The notes under the pieces are model-generated. The model had not been told where the DNA came from, made no database searches, and saw nothing but the letters and a program-made list of their open reading frames with translations. A stretch of DNA of 6,922 bases from Candidatus Parcubacteria bacterium. Its GTDB lineage: Bacteria > Patescibacteriota > Minisyncoccia > 2-02-FULL-40-12 > GWA2-44-9. Shown piece after piece: positions 1-5,429 of this stretch. Location of the stretch: positions 1 to 6,922 of the forward strand of contig JAIFWG010000032.1 of NCBI GenBank assembly GCA_019662005.1. Direction: 5' to 3'. The position numbers were made by a program, and so were the translations under genes. Numbering within the stretch: position 1 is the stretch's first letter; each line of letters opens with the position of its first letter.

Positions 1-23
1 AACACATCTTCTATTCTTTGCAT
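1..23 (-). CDS. possible start of a further minus-strand gene, cut by the window edge
   Basis: An ATG on the minus strand at 23-21 begins six bases after the TAA of the RecB/RNase H-like gene and stays open for seven codons (M-Q-R-I-E-D-V) to the window edge. The tight spacing and same direction would suit an operon partner. A GGAG lies about 12 nt upstream, which is far for a ribosome binding site. Too little is visible to name a product, and a chance open stretch this short is quite possible. Confidence 0.3.
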
Positions 24-29
24 AGGATT

Positions 30-1472
30 TTACAACTCCAAAGACTCTTTTCGTTTCGACGGCTTCTGGCCGGCTAACCAATCTTTGATAGCTTTAGTGG
101 CACGTACGTCATCTTCGTTGTAGCGTAAAATTTGTTGCATGATTGATTGATCCTTTTTCTCAAGCCAATCGTTGTACCAGACAACTGATTCGGCGCCGCC
201 GGCGTGCGGATTGTCCCATTTGTAACCCAAGTAAGCACCAACATCTTTTAGACTGTAAAAATAAATAGGCAAAATAGCCGAGTCTACGAGTTTCATGTGC
301 AGGTCAATTGTATTTTCTTTAAATTTTTCAACCAAACTCGCTGGCGCGCCATAGCGCGAAGCTAAACGATCAAAAACCTGCCGTTCATAAAAAGCGTAAT
401 GATAAATAACAAAATCTTCTAATGAAGCCAGGTAATCCAGAAAGCGGCGCCAGGCATCGGGTTCATGTTCTTTGTCATCAGCTAAGAAATATCTGTATTC
501 TACTTCCCCTGTTTGAGCATCGCTGACCAAAAAGCCGAGCAGGTAATCTATGTCGCGAAGCGGATCAGACTCAATATCAAAATAAACTTCGTAACGGACA
601 GCCGGAAAGTTTGGTTTGCGCAAAATCTGGGGCTCGTTAGTCATTAAGGATTTGGCCTGGTTTGAGAAACGAATAATTTTATCAAATGGCCAGTCTTCAA
701 GTTCGGTTTGGAGATGACTAACATCAGCTGCGGCTAATTGATCAATAGTTTTGATTCCTATCTCATACAATCTGCGCTGATCTGCCTGACTGATTCGATA
801 GATCAAGGATACATCGCTGCAACCCTGGGTTTCGGATAAGCAAAGAGAGTACCAGGGCGTGCGTTTGCAGCCAGCTTTCAAGAATGGTGCGGGCTTTTCG
901 CCATTTAATATTTTTTCGATCTGAAAACGGGTTAAGTGGAACTGATCTATAAAATCATTCACTGGGAATGAGCGTTCGTTGCCTTGCGGATCAATCACAT
1001 ATGCATCAGGCGGACGGAATCCCTGAATGCGTTCAAGCATTAAACTATAAAATATAAGCTGGAACTTATATTCGTCTCTTAGGTCTAAAGTATTTTGAGC
1101 ATCATAAACTACATAATAAAAATCTCCGAGCCAAGATTTGCCCGGACGAGCTTCGAGTAAGTCTGGTATACCAACCCAGTCTTCGGACATCAAGACGCCA
1201 TGATAAATATTCTTTCCTAACTTCATGAGTTCGATTGTGGCTAAAAAAGCTTCATCTAAATCTCTGAATTGTTCCGGTTTAATTTGTTCAAACTGTTTGT
1301 GATGTTTAAGGGTATCTCCCGCATTAACCATCTTTCCTTTATAAATCATATCCAAAAGCGGAGGCACATGCCTCTTTTTTTCAACATCGCCGTAAATGTC
1401 ATACCAAATCCAATGAGGGCACTGGAAAAACTTATAAAAATATTCCCCGTATAATTGAGGCTTAGAATCCAT
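30..1472 (-). CDS. TM0106-type RecB-like nuclease with C-terminal RNase H-like exonuclease domain
   Basis: Predicted cytoplasmic DNA-processing protein of the TM0106/COG2251 type, 480 aa from the ATG at 1472. Residue numbers below count from a TTG three codons further upstream. The N-terminal half is RecB-like: C21 in FQCPHW, D107 in GIPDLLE, then a strand with D127 and the Q141-x3-Y145 helix. C205, C214 and C221 complete a four-cysteine set of the kind that holds a 4Fe-4S cluster in Cas4 and AddB. A linker at about 228-280 has helix-hairpin-like character (GIKTIDQLAAADV). The C-terminal half is an RNase H-like 3'-5' exonuclease fold: D302 and E304 in YFDIES, HYAFYE near 361-366, IDLH near 392-395, SLKDVGAYLG, and YNEDDVRAT near 454-462. 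The usual RecB lysine (D-x-K) appears to be Gln (DAQ, 127-129), so the N-terminal half may bind but not cut. ATG 1472 is preferred because a -10-like box at 1486-1491 would place the transcript start near 1479, downstream of the TTG. The family is clear; the cellular role (repair or defence) is unknown. Confidence 0.85.
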   Translation of the reverse strand: MDSKPQLYGEYFYKFFQCPHWIWYDIYGDVEKKRHVPPLLDMIYKGKMVNAGDTLKHHKQFEQIKPEQFRDLDEAFLATIELMKLGKNIYHGVLMSEDWVGIPDLLEARPGKSWLGDFYYVVYDAQNTLDLRDEYKFQLIFYSLMLERIQGFRPPDAYVIDPQGNERSFPVNDFIDQFHLTRFQIEKILNGEKPAPFLKAGCKRTPWYSLCLSETQGCSDVSLIYRISQADQRRLYEIGIKTIDQLAAADVSHLQTELEDWPFDKIIRFSNQAKSLMTNEPQILRKPNFPAVRYEVYFDIESDPLRDIDYLLGFLVSDAQTGEVEYRYFLADDKEHEPDAWRRFLDYLASLEDFVIYHYAFYERQVFDRLASRYGAPASLVEKFKENTIDLHMKLVDSAILPIYFYSLKDVGAYLGYKWDNPHAGGAESVVWYNDWLEKKDQSIMQQILRYNEDDVRATKAIKDWLAGQKPSKRKESLEL

Positions 1473-1485
1473 ATACCTCAATACT

Positions 1486-1514
1486 AATATACTTTTATGA
1501 AAGCGCCAACAAAA
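1486..1514 (-). promoter_or_regulatory. possible promoter of the RecB/RNase H-like gene
   Basis: Reading the minus strand, TTTTGT (1514-1509) and TATATT (1491-1486) are separated by 17 nt. The -35 box is weak and lies in the T-tract of the terminator at 1511-1533. The implied transcript start near 1479 leaves a leader of about seven nt before ATG 1472. A GAGG at 1479-1476 ends only three nt before that ATG, which is too close for a normal Shine-Dalgarno. Confidence 0.35.
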
Positions 1515-1533
1515 TAGGGGCCCGGAGGGCCCC
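1511..1533 (-). terminator. rho-independent terminator after the HTH gene
   Basis: A perfect 7-bp G+C stem, GGGGCCC (1517-1523) and GGGCCCC (1527-1533), has a three-base loop. On the minus strand it is followed by TATTTTGTT. It starts 24 bp beyond the TGA of the small HTH protein gene and so ends that transcript. The plus-strand side has no T-run, so the terminator acts in one direction. Confidence 0.85.
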
Positions 1534-1557
1534 TGGAATTATGGCGATAGAAAAATG

Positions 1558-2019
1558 TCAGTGTTTACGCTGGTGCCTGAACACCTGTGCGATCTTCTGC
1601 GTGGAAACCCCAAACTCACTGGCCAGCCGATTTCGTTCAGCGCGATAAGCCGGCTTACCTTTGCGCGACGCTTCTTTCAGCGCCTTGAGGATCACTTTCT
1701 CGCCAGCTTTAGGAAAGTCTTTCTGCTCGGTTCGCGCTTTAGTTTCTGTATCTTCTGTTTGAGTCTTGCTGGAATCCACCAGCTCCCTTATATCGAACAT
1801 CTCGTTGGGCAGCTTTAACAGCTGCTCTGCGCTGGCTCTATGAATATGCTCGGTCACCAGTGGCCGCAAGACTTCCAACATGCTTTTTCCTTGAATACCT
1901 TCAAGCGATAATGCCGATAGATTGAAAATTTCGGCTGGCAGTCTAAGGATCTGATCGGCAGTTGCCTTCTCTGCGCACATCAGCGCTCGCTCTCGAAGCA
2001 TATCTAGCATGATTCCCAT
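1558..2019 (-). CDS. unrecognised small protein with tandem internal repeat and C-terminal helix-turn-helix
   Basis: 153 aa, no family recognised. Residues 4-37 and 47-80 are two copies of one unit, offset by 43. Both open with M-L-(D/E)-x-L-R and end in a conserved core, ATADQILRLPAEIFNLSAL versus ASAEQLLKLPNEMFDIREL: 9 of 19 core positions are identical and most others conservative. A charged, low-complexity linker (about 82-103) follows, then a basic C-terminal segment. There, RNRLASEFGVSTQKIAQVFR (129-148) reads as a helix-turn-helix with the typical FGVS turn and a basic recognition-helix end (RHQRKH). DNA binding is therefore inferred; the repeats could be dimerisation or partner-binding helices. 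No signal peptide or membrane segment is present. The ATG at 2019 has a strong GAGGGGAG six nt upstream. The gene is visibly richer in G+C than its neighbours, which may mean a different origin. It lies between two nuclease genes and ends at a strong terminator. Confidence 0.75.
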   Translation of the reverse strand: MGIMLDMLRERALMCAEKATADQILRLPAEIFNLSALSLEGIQGKSMLEVLRPLVTEHIHRASAEQLLKLPNEMFDIRELVDSSKTQTEDTETKARTEQKDFPKAGEKVILKALKEASRKGKPAYRAERNRLASEFGVSTQKIAQVFRHQRKH

Positions 2020-2025
2020 TACATG

Positions 2026-2033
2026 CTCCCCTC
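2026..2033 (-). promoter_or_regulatory. strong ribosome binding site of the HTH gene
   Basis: GAGGGGAG on the minus strand ends six nt before the ATG at 2019. It is the best Shine-Dalgarno match in the window and fixes that start. Between it and the start lies ATGTAATG, an ATG followed at once by TAA whose last bases run into the real ATG. This is probably harmless, though ribosomes could engage it. Confidence 0.75.
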
Positions 2034-2048
2034 TATCATGGTTGTTAG

Positions 2049-2058
2049 CCTTGCAAGG
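2049..2058. promoter_or_regulatory. perfect palindrome CCTTGCAAGG in the leader region of the HTH gene
   Basis: A 10-bp perfect inverted repeat lies between the Cas4-like gene and the HTH gene, about 30 bp upstream of the HTH start codon. It could be an operator, and the HTH protein itself would be a candidate binder. A 10-bp palindrome can also arise by chance, so this is a weak call. No convincing promoter was found next to it: TATATT lies just upstream on the minus strand, but without a good -35 box. The HTH gene may simply be read through from the nuclease gene. Confidence 0.25.
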
Positions 2059-2095
2059 GGTAATATATTGAGCAATTATGAAAAATTGAGTAAGA

Positions 2096-2845
2096 CTATT
2101 CCAGGACTATAAGAGGTTCCTGGGAAGAAGGTTTTTTGCTTTTTTTGGCGGGAGGATTAAAAAATTGGGCAGCTTGCTGAACATAAATACAATGAGGACA
2201 CGGGGTTTCAATTTCTGGCGGGGTATCCCGGCGGGCCACCATAACCGCTTGCTCAAAAACATCTCCTACCCAGGTTTTGTCTACTTTGATTGCTTTTAGC
2301 TGTTCAATAAAAGGCAGAGCATTTTGAAAACCTCCGCCAGTTTTATCTACCTGATAAAAAACAAAGTAAGCTTCGGGTTGTGTTTGAAACCCGTTTCGAT
2401 CCAATAACCAGTTATAAATATCCATCTGTTTCTGGTAATCTTCGTAAATTCTAATCTCGCGAGAACCTGAAGATTTGTAATCAACAACTGCTAATGAACC
2501 GTCAGCAAATTCGAGCACATCATCAACGGCACCATAAAGCATCGCATTTAAGTCTTCGTCGAAATATTGAACACCTTTAAAGTTTTCTCGCCAAACTGGC
2601 AGCTGTTCTCCGTTAAACAGTTTTGCTCTAACTCCATGCTGAACAAAGATAGGGGGCAACTCGCCTGTCGGACGGTATTTATCAAATTCTTGTTTAACTA
2701 AAAAATCTACGGCTGAAGATAGCGTATATGGAAATGGCGGCGGGCGTTTTATCTTATGGTGTAAATCTAACCAAAAACATCGAGGGCAATCTTGAAATAA
2801 TTTTAGGCTGGAGCGTGAGAGCCGCAGCGATCCAAATTTAGACAT
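2096..2845 (-). CDS. Cas4-like PD-(D/E)XK nuclease family protein
   Basis: 249 aa, a stand-alone RecB/Cas4-like nuclease of the PD-(D/E)XK superfamily (PDDEXK_1 type). Motifs in order: SRSSLKLFQDCPRCFWLDL with C20 and C23; GAVDDVLEF with metal-binding D108; VVDYKSS with D122 and catalytic K124; YQKQMDIY with Q140-x3-Y144; and CPHC with C216 and C219. Two CxxC pairs flanking the core suggest an iron-sulfur or zinc site that ties the ends together, as in Cas4 and AddB. Unlike those, the N-terminal side carries two cysteines, not one. The tail (231-249) is lysine-rich and disordered-looking. No Cas1, Cas2 or CRISPR array is visible here, so a CRISPR role is not supported; repair, recombination or defence is more likely. 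Translation appears to start at ATG 2845 with no Shine-Dalgarno. No terminator separates it from the HTH gene 76 bp downstream, so the two may be cotranscribed. Confidence 0.85.
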   Translation of the reverse strand: MSKFGSLRLSRSSLKLFQDCPRCFWLDLHHKIKRPPPFPYTLSSAVDFLVKQEFDKYRPTGELPPIFVQHGVRAKLFNGEQLPVWRENFKGVQYFDEDLNAMLYGAVDDVLEFADGSLAVVDYKSSGSREIRIYEDYQKQMDIYNWLLDRNGFQTQPEAYFVFYQVDKTGGGFQNALPFIEQLKAIKVDKTWVGDVFEQAVMVARRDTPPEIETPCPHCIYVQQAAQFFNPPAKKSKKPSSQEPLIVLE

Positions 2846-2863
2846 GTATGCATGGTAGTTTGT

Positions 2864-2892
2864 TATTTAGGAATTTAAAAGGCCTGTATGAA
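2864..2892 (-). promoter_or_regulatory. possible promoter of the Cas4-like nuclease gene, overlapping the upstream terminator
   Basis: On the minus strand, TTCATA (2892-2887, around the loop of the peptidase terminator) and TAAATA (2869-2864) are 17 nt apart. Both boxes are weak matches (4/6 and 3/6). The implied transcript start lies about 12 nt before ATG 2845, and that leader has no Shine-Dalgarno. The call rests mainly on its likeness to the better promoter at 4439-4467. Confidence 0.28.
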
Positions 2893-2898
2893 CAGGCC
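2873..2898 (-). terminator. rho-independent terminator of the aminopeptidase gene
   Basis: GGCCTGT (2881-2887) pairs with ACAGGCC (2892-2898) around a four-base loop, and the minus-strand reading continues into TTTTAAATT. The stem starts at the last base of the peptidase TAG stop codon (2900-2898), so stop and hairpin overlap. A ribosome at the stop codon would cover part of this stem. Confidence 0.8.
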
Positions 2899-4418
2899 TA
2901 TGAAATGTTGTAATGTCGTTTTAAAAATTCAACCACGGATCGCACGCCCCAGCCAGTAGCTCCATGCAAACGGCGGCGTTTTGATTTGTAAGTCATCTTA
3001 AATCTATAAAAAGATGTGCCGCAAATATCTAAGTGCAGAAGTGGCACTTTCTTTGCAAAGCTTTGAATCAAACAAAAGGCTTGCAAGGAATCTCCGTCTA
3101 TTACGCCCCAATTAACATTCTTTGCGCTAGCAATTTCGCTCTCGTAATCTGTGAGACATTCGTCAATCACATCGCTAGATGGCCGGACCAAAGCATACGG
3201 TTCATCTGTTGTTCGGCCAGCGACATCAATGTTGAGCAACAAGTCGTTAACTCGAGACATTGCGGCAGCCATATACGAACCTAGCATACTTTCGGTCGTT
3301 CCGCATAAAGTGGCAATAGTAATAATCAGATCTGGATTATCGTGGAGCGCAGCATGGTTGACCACCGAAGACAGAAGCAACCGACCTTCTGCGTCAGTAT
3401 CACCCACTTCAATATACAAGTAATCTTCGGGCGCATTAATTTCTGCTTTTTTGGGAACCTTTACAACATCTCCGGGCTTCATGGATTTTGAACTGTAAAG
3501 ATTTTCTACAAAAGGCATATAGGCCACAAGATGAACGGGATACTTATTTGCAGCGACAATGCCGCAAACACTTGCGACAACAGCCGCTCCAGCCATATCA
3601 AGCTTCATCTCCACTAATGTACGGCCGTCAGTTTTTATATTCTGTCCTCCATTGTCAAAGGAAACTCCTTTACCAATGAGGACTAAGGGTTTTGAATTAA
3701 CAGGGTTTTCGGGTTTATATTCAATTCGCAACAGAACAGCCTTGTTGTTAGATCCCTGGTTTACTTTGTGAATGGGATCAAACTCTTTAAGCAACTCATC
3801 ACCGATAGTTTCTTGAGCAGAGATATTTTCTAGCCCAGAAAGCTGTTCTCTTATTTTAAGAGACAGTTTCTCGGGAGGTTTTAAACTAGGCGGACAATTA
3901 ACCAAGTCTCGGGCAAAACATACCCATCCAAGAGTATGAAACATACTTGAAAAGTTTCTCCACCAAATGTCAGAGAGCAAACCAGTAAGATGGATGTTTT
4001 TTATCTTTATGCCATCTTCCTTGAACGGAGTGTACCTATACAGTGAGTGAAGAAAGAGTTCCAGTACCTCTGGCCTAAAGTCAGAGTTAAAGAGATGAAT
4101 CGTACAAGAAGCTGCACCATTTATGTCTCGCGAGGATAACCTTGTTAGCAAGATGTCCAGCAGACCGCGTTGAGTAAAAACCCTTTTTTGAATCTTAGGA
4201 TGCATTAACCCAAAGAAATAAAGTTTGCCATCGTGGCGTCCGCCGCGAAGTTCATATTTCTCCGGAGATTCAAGGCTTACCTTGGCATGTTTTGCCAGAG
4301 TCTTTATTGAATCAGGAATATTTTCTGAATCCAGAATAAAAACTTGAACCGCACTTTCCTTGCTCTCGCTACTATCTACATCAAAAGTTGGCCACTTTGA
4401 AAGAGGAATCATGTCCAT
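2898..4418 (-). CDS. leucyl aminopeptidase, M17 family
   Basis: 506 aa, close to the length of E. coli PepA. It releases N-terminal amino acids from peptides in the cytoplasm using two bound metal ions, normally as a hexamer. The C-terminal catalytic domain starts near residue 165 (ARDLVNCPPSLKPP) and keeps every expected residue: metal ligands K250 and D255 (IGKGVSFDNGG), D274 (MKLDMAGAA), and D342 and E344 (DTDAEGR), plus catalytic K262 and R346. ENLYSSKSMKPGDVV, LHLDICGTS and GATGWGVR are also family hallmarks. The N-terminal 160 residues are much less conserved, as is usual for M17. Oddities are about seven extra residues between PGDV and the DTDAEGR motif, Asp in place of the usual Asn at the start of that motif, and a basic patch (KSKRRR, 478-483). 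The start is ATG 4418, with an in-frame ATG two codons later. A near-consensus promoter at 4439-4467 gives a leader of about 14 nt without a Shine-Dalgarno. Confidence 0.93.
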   Translation of the reverse strand: MDMIPLSKWPTFDVDSSESKESAVQVFILDSENIPDSIKTLAKHAKVSLESPEKYELRGGRHDGKLYFFGLMHPKIQKRVFTQRGLLDILLTRLSSRDINGAASCTIHLFNSDFRPEVLELFLHSLYRYTPFKEDGIKIKNIHLTGLLSDIWWRNFSSMFHTLGWVCFARDLVNCPPSLKPPEKLSLKIREQLSGLENISAQETIGDELLKEFDPIHKVNQGSNNKAVLLRIEYKPENPVNSKPLVLIGKGVSFDNGGQNIKTDGRTLVEMKLDMAGAAVVASVCGIVAANKYPVHLVAYMPFVENLYSSKSMKPGDVVKVPKKAEINAPEDYLYIEVGDTDAEGRLLLSSVVNHAALHDNPDLIITIATLCGTTESMLGSYMAAAMSRVNDLLLNIDVAGRTTDEPYALVRPSSDVIDECLTDYESEIASAKNVNWGVIDGDSLQAFCLIQSFAKKVPLLHLDICGTSFYRFKMTYKSKRRRLHGATGWGVRSVVEFLKRHYNIS

Positions 4419-4438
4419 TGTAAATGTGCGTTGGCAAA

Positions 4439-4467
4439 ATTGTAAACTAAAATATCGCGTTAGTCAA
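4439..4467 (-). promoter_or_regulatory. near-consensus promoter of the aminopeptidase gene
   Basis: On the minus strand, TTGACT (4467-4462) and TACAAT (4444-4439) are separated by exactly 17 nt. Each box is one base off the sigma-70 consensus. The transcript should start near 4432, about 14 nt before ATG 4418. The -35 box lies in the loop of the ASCH-gene terminator and the 3' hairpin arm lies in the spacer, so the terminator and promoter are one piece of DNA. Confidence 0.75.
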
Positions 4468-4478
4468 CGCGATATTTT
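4445..4478 (-). terminator. rho-independent terminator of the ASCH gene
   Basis: A perfect 13-bp inverted repeat (4449-4461 with 4466-4478) has a four-base loop and continues on the minus strand into TTTTAGTTT. The 5' arm begins inside the TAA stop codon of the ASCH gene (4480-4478). Read on the plus strand it also runs into T-rich sequence, so it could act in both directions, although no plus-strand gene needs it. Confidence 0.85.
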
Positions 4479-4819
4479 TATTTGAGTTCTACGGCGATAA
4501 TGCCGAATTTTTTTATTTTGCCGGCATAGCCGGAGAATTGCTGGTACATGTCTCGCAGCTGGCTCGGAGTTTTAAGATGAGGCGCAATATCTTTTACTTT
4601 ATAAACCCTTAGCATGGCGCCGATAGTTTTATAGACTTTAGCTTTTTTAATTTTTTTAGTAATTTTTTGGCTGCCTAACACAAAAACAATAGAATCCCCT
4701 TCTTTCATAAGGCCGTTGCGCGCACTGGCCGCGCGCGTCTCAACCTTTTTCTTTCCTGTTTTAATTGCTTCAAAGATTTCTTTATCTTTTGCAGCAATTC
4801 TTAGAGTAAATGTCTTCAT
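4478..4819 (-). CDS. ASCH domain protein (PUA-like fold)
   Basis: 113 aa, almost entirely a single ASCH domain, a PUA-related beta-barrel thought to bind RNA or modified nucleosides. The hallmark IKTGKKKVETRA (19-30) carries the conserved G-K-x-x-V-E-x-R pattern. It is followed by a GD turn (G41, D42) and the strand SIVFVLG, then a second set of strands and helices ending in FGIIAVEL. Some ASCH proteins cleave N4-acetylcytidine or act in RNA processing; which activity this one has cannot be told. It is very lysine-rich, which suits nucleic acid binding. ATG 4819 is the start. There is no Shine-Dalgarno, and a TACAAT box at 4842-4837 implies a leader of only about 11 nt. The gene diverges from the plus-strand wHTH/zinc-knuckle gene, and their promoters overlap. 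Confidence 0.78.
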   Translation of the reverse strand: MKTFTLRIAAKDKEIFEAIKTGKKKVETRAASARNGLMKEGDSIVFVLGSQKITKKIKKAKVYKTIGAMLRVYKVKDIAPHLKTPSQLRDMYQQFSGYAGKIKKFGIIAVELK

Positions 4820-4846
4820 TGACTAAAATGTAAAAAATTGTATTAT
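4819..4846 (+). promoter_or_regulatory. promoter of the plus-strand wHTH/zinc-knuckle gene
   Basis: TTGACT (4819-4824) and TATTAT (4841-4846) are 16 nt apart, each one base off consensus. The expected transcript start is near 4853, about 11 nt before ATG 4864. The TTG at 4846 that could extend the reading frame by six codons begins at the last base of the -10 box, which rules it out for this transcript. The -35 box begins on the last base of the ASCH start codon. Confidence 0.65.
4837..4842 (-). promoter_or_regulatory. -10 box of the ASCH gene, overlapping the divergent -10 box
   Basis: TACAAT on the minus strand (4842-4837) matches the aminopeptidase -10 box exactly and lies about 18 nt before ATG 4819, giving a short leader without a Shine-Dalgarno. 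No good -35 box is seen 15-18 nt upstream. It shares bases 4841-4842 with the TATTAT box of the plus-strand promoter. Confidence 0.45.
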
Positions 4847-4863
4847 TGCGTGGCACCTTAACC

Positions 4864-5418
4864 ATGGACTACCTGCCTGAAGCATCTATTTCAGATGAAT
4901 GGATGAGCAAAACAGCAGCCTCGATCATATTTTTTCAAGAGGCCGAAAAATTCATTCGCCTCTCTAAAGATGAGTTGAAGATTGCGCTTCTTAATCAAGC
5001 TATTGAGAAAATTAAGACTGGCGAACTAGTTTTTCAAGAATATACCACACTGGATGAATACCTCCTAAGGGAATTAAAAGAAACTCTTCTCCAAAAGATC
5101 CGCAGCACTGGCCATTTACCAGGAGAAAATGTGTTCGGCTATATTAGAAGAACTGGGGTCACAAACGAAGAAATCGCGCAAGCTCTGACACAGCTTGTAC
5201 GTGAGGGCAAACTGGAGTTCTACATTCGCAAGAACCAATTCCTACATTTGAAACTGAGTTTTGTTGCAAGAGAAGAGGGAGATAAAATACAGGAAAAACC
5301 CAAGTGTTCTAATTGTGACGACACGGGCTTGCTCCATAAAGGACATGGCTATTGCAAGTGTCCTCAAGGCAAGAAAATGGCGGAAGAAGCCATGGTCGCT
5401 GGTGAGCATGGGCTCTAG
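4864..5418 (+). CDS. unrecognised protein with winged-helix-like middle and C-terminal Cys4 knuckle
   Basis: 184 aa, the only plus-strand gene, with no family recognised. The N-terminal part (about 10-75) is helical and charged. Residues 75-130 look like a winged helix: LLQKIRSTGHLPGENVFGYI, then TNEEIAQALTQLVREGKLEF as a recognition-helix region with the L-x-x-G-K-L-x-F turn into the wing, then a hydrophobic strand. The C-terminus has CSNC-DDTG (C148, C151) and YCKCPQGKKM (C164, C166), a CxxC/CxC set likely to bind one zinc. A similar CxxCxDTG...CxCPxG pattern is found in DnaJ-like knuckles and in some replication or helicase-loader proteins, which is only a loose resemblance. A DNA- or RNA-binding regulator is the best guess. 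The ATG at 4864 was chosen because the promoter's -10 box overlaps the upstream TTG. It ends at a terminator shared with the convergent fusion gene. Confidence 0.75.
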   Translation: MDYLPEASISDEWMSKTAASIIFFQEAEKFIRLSKDELKIALLNQAIEKIKTGELVFQEYTTLDEYLLRELKETLLQKIRSTGHLPGENVFGYIRRTGVTNEEIAQALTQLVREGKLEFYIRKNQFLHLKLSFVAREEGDKIQEKPKCSNCDDTGLLHKGHGYCKCPQGKKMAEEAMVAGEHGL

Positions 5419-5429
5419 ACCAGCCACAG

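Noticed and set aside
1470..1481. TTG at 1481 as the start of the RecB/RNase H-like gene
   Set aside because: ATG lies three codons further in, and the likely transcript start falls between the two, so the TTG would probably not be in the mRNA.
1555..1818. Plus-strand reading frame opposite the HTH gene
   Set aside because: No ribosome binding site or recognisable motif; the minus-strand gene has a strong Shine-Dalgarno, an internal repeat and an HTH.
1558..2019. Homeodomain-like origin for the C-terminus of the HTH protein (IAQVFRHQR resembles homeobox helix 3)
   Set aside because: A short resemblance in a basic recognition helix is expected by convergence; the FGVS turn fits an ordinary bacterial HTH better.
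2096..2845. A CRISPR-associated Cas4 gene
   Set aside because: There is no repeat array and no other cas gene in the window, and the cysteine layout (CxxC at both ends) is not the usual Cas4 pattern.
3033..3771. Several short plus-strand reading frames opposite the aminopeptidase gene
   Set aside because: They lie wholly inside a gene whose active-site motifs are intact, overlap one another, and have no promoter or domain signal.
4846..4863. TTG at 4846 as the start of the wHTH/zinc-knuckle gene
   Set aside because: It overlaps the last base of the -10 box TATTAT; ATG 4864 fits the predicted transcript start.
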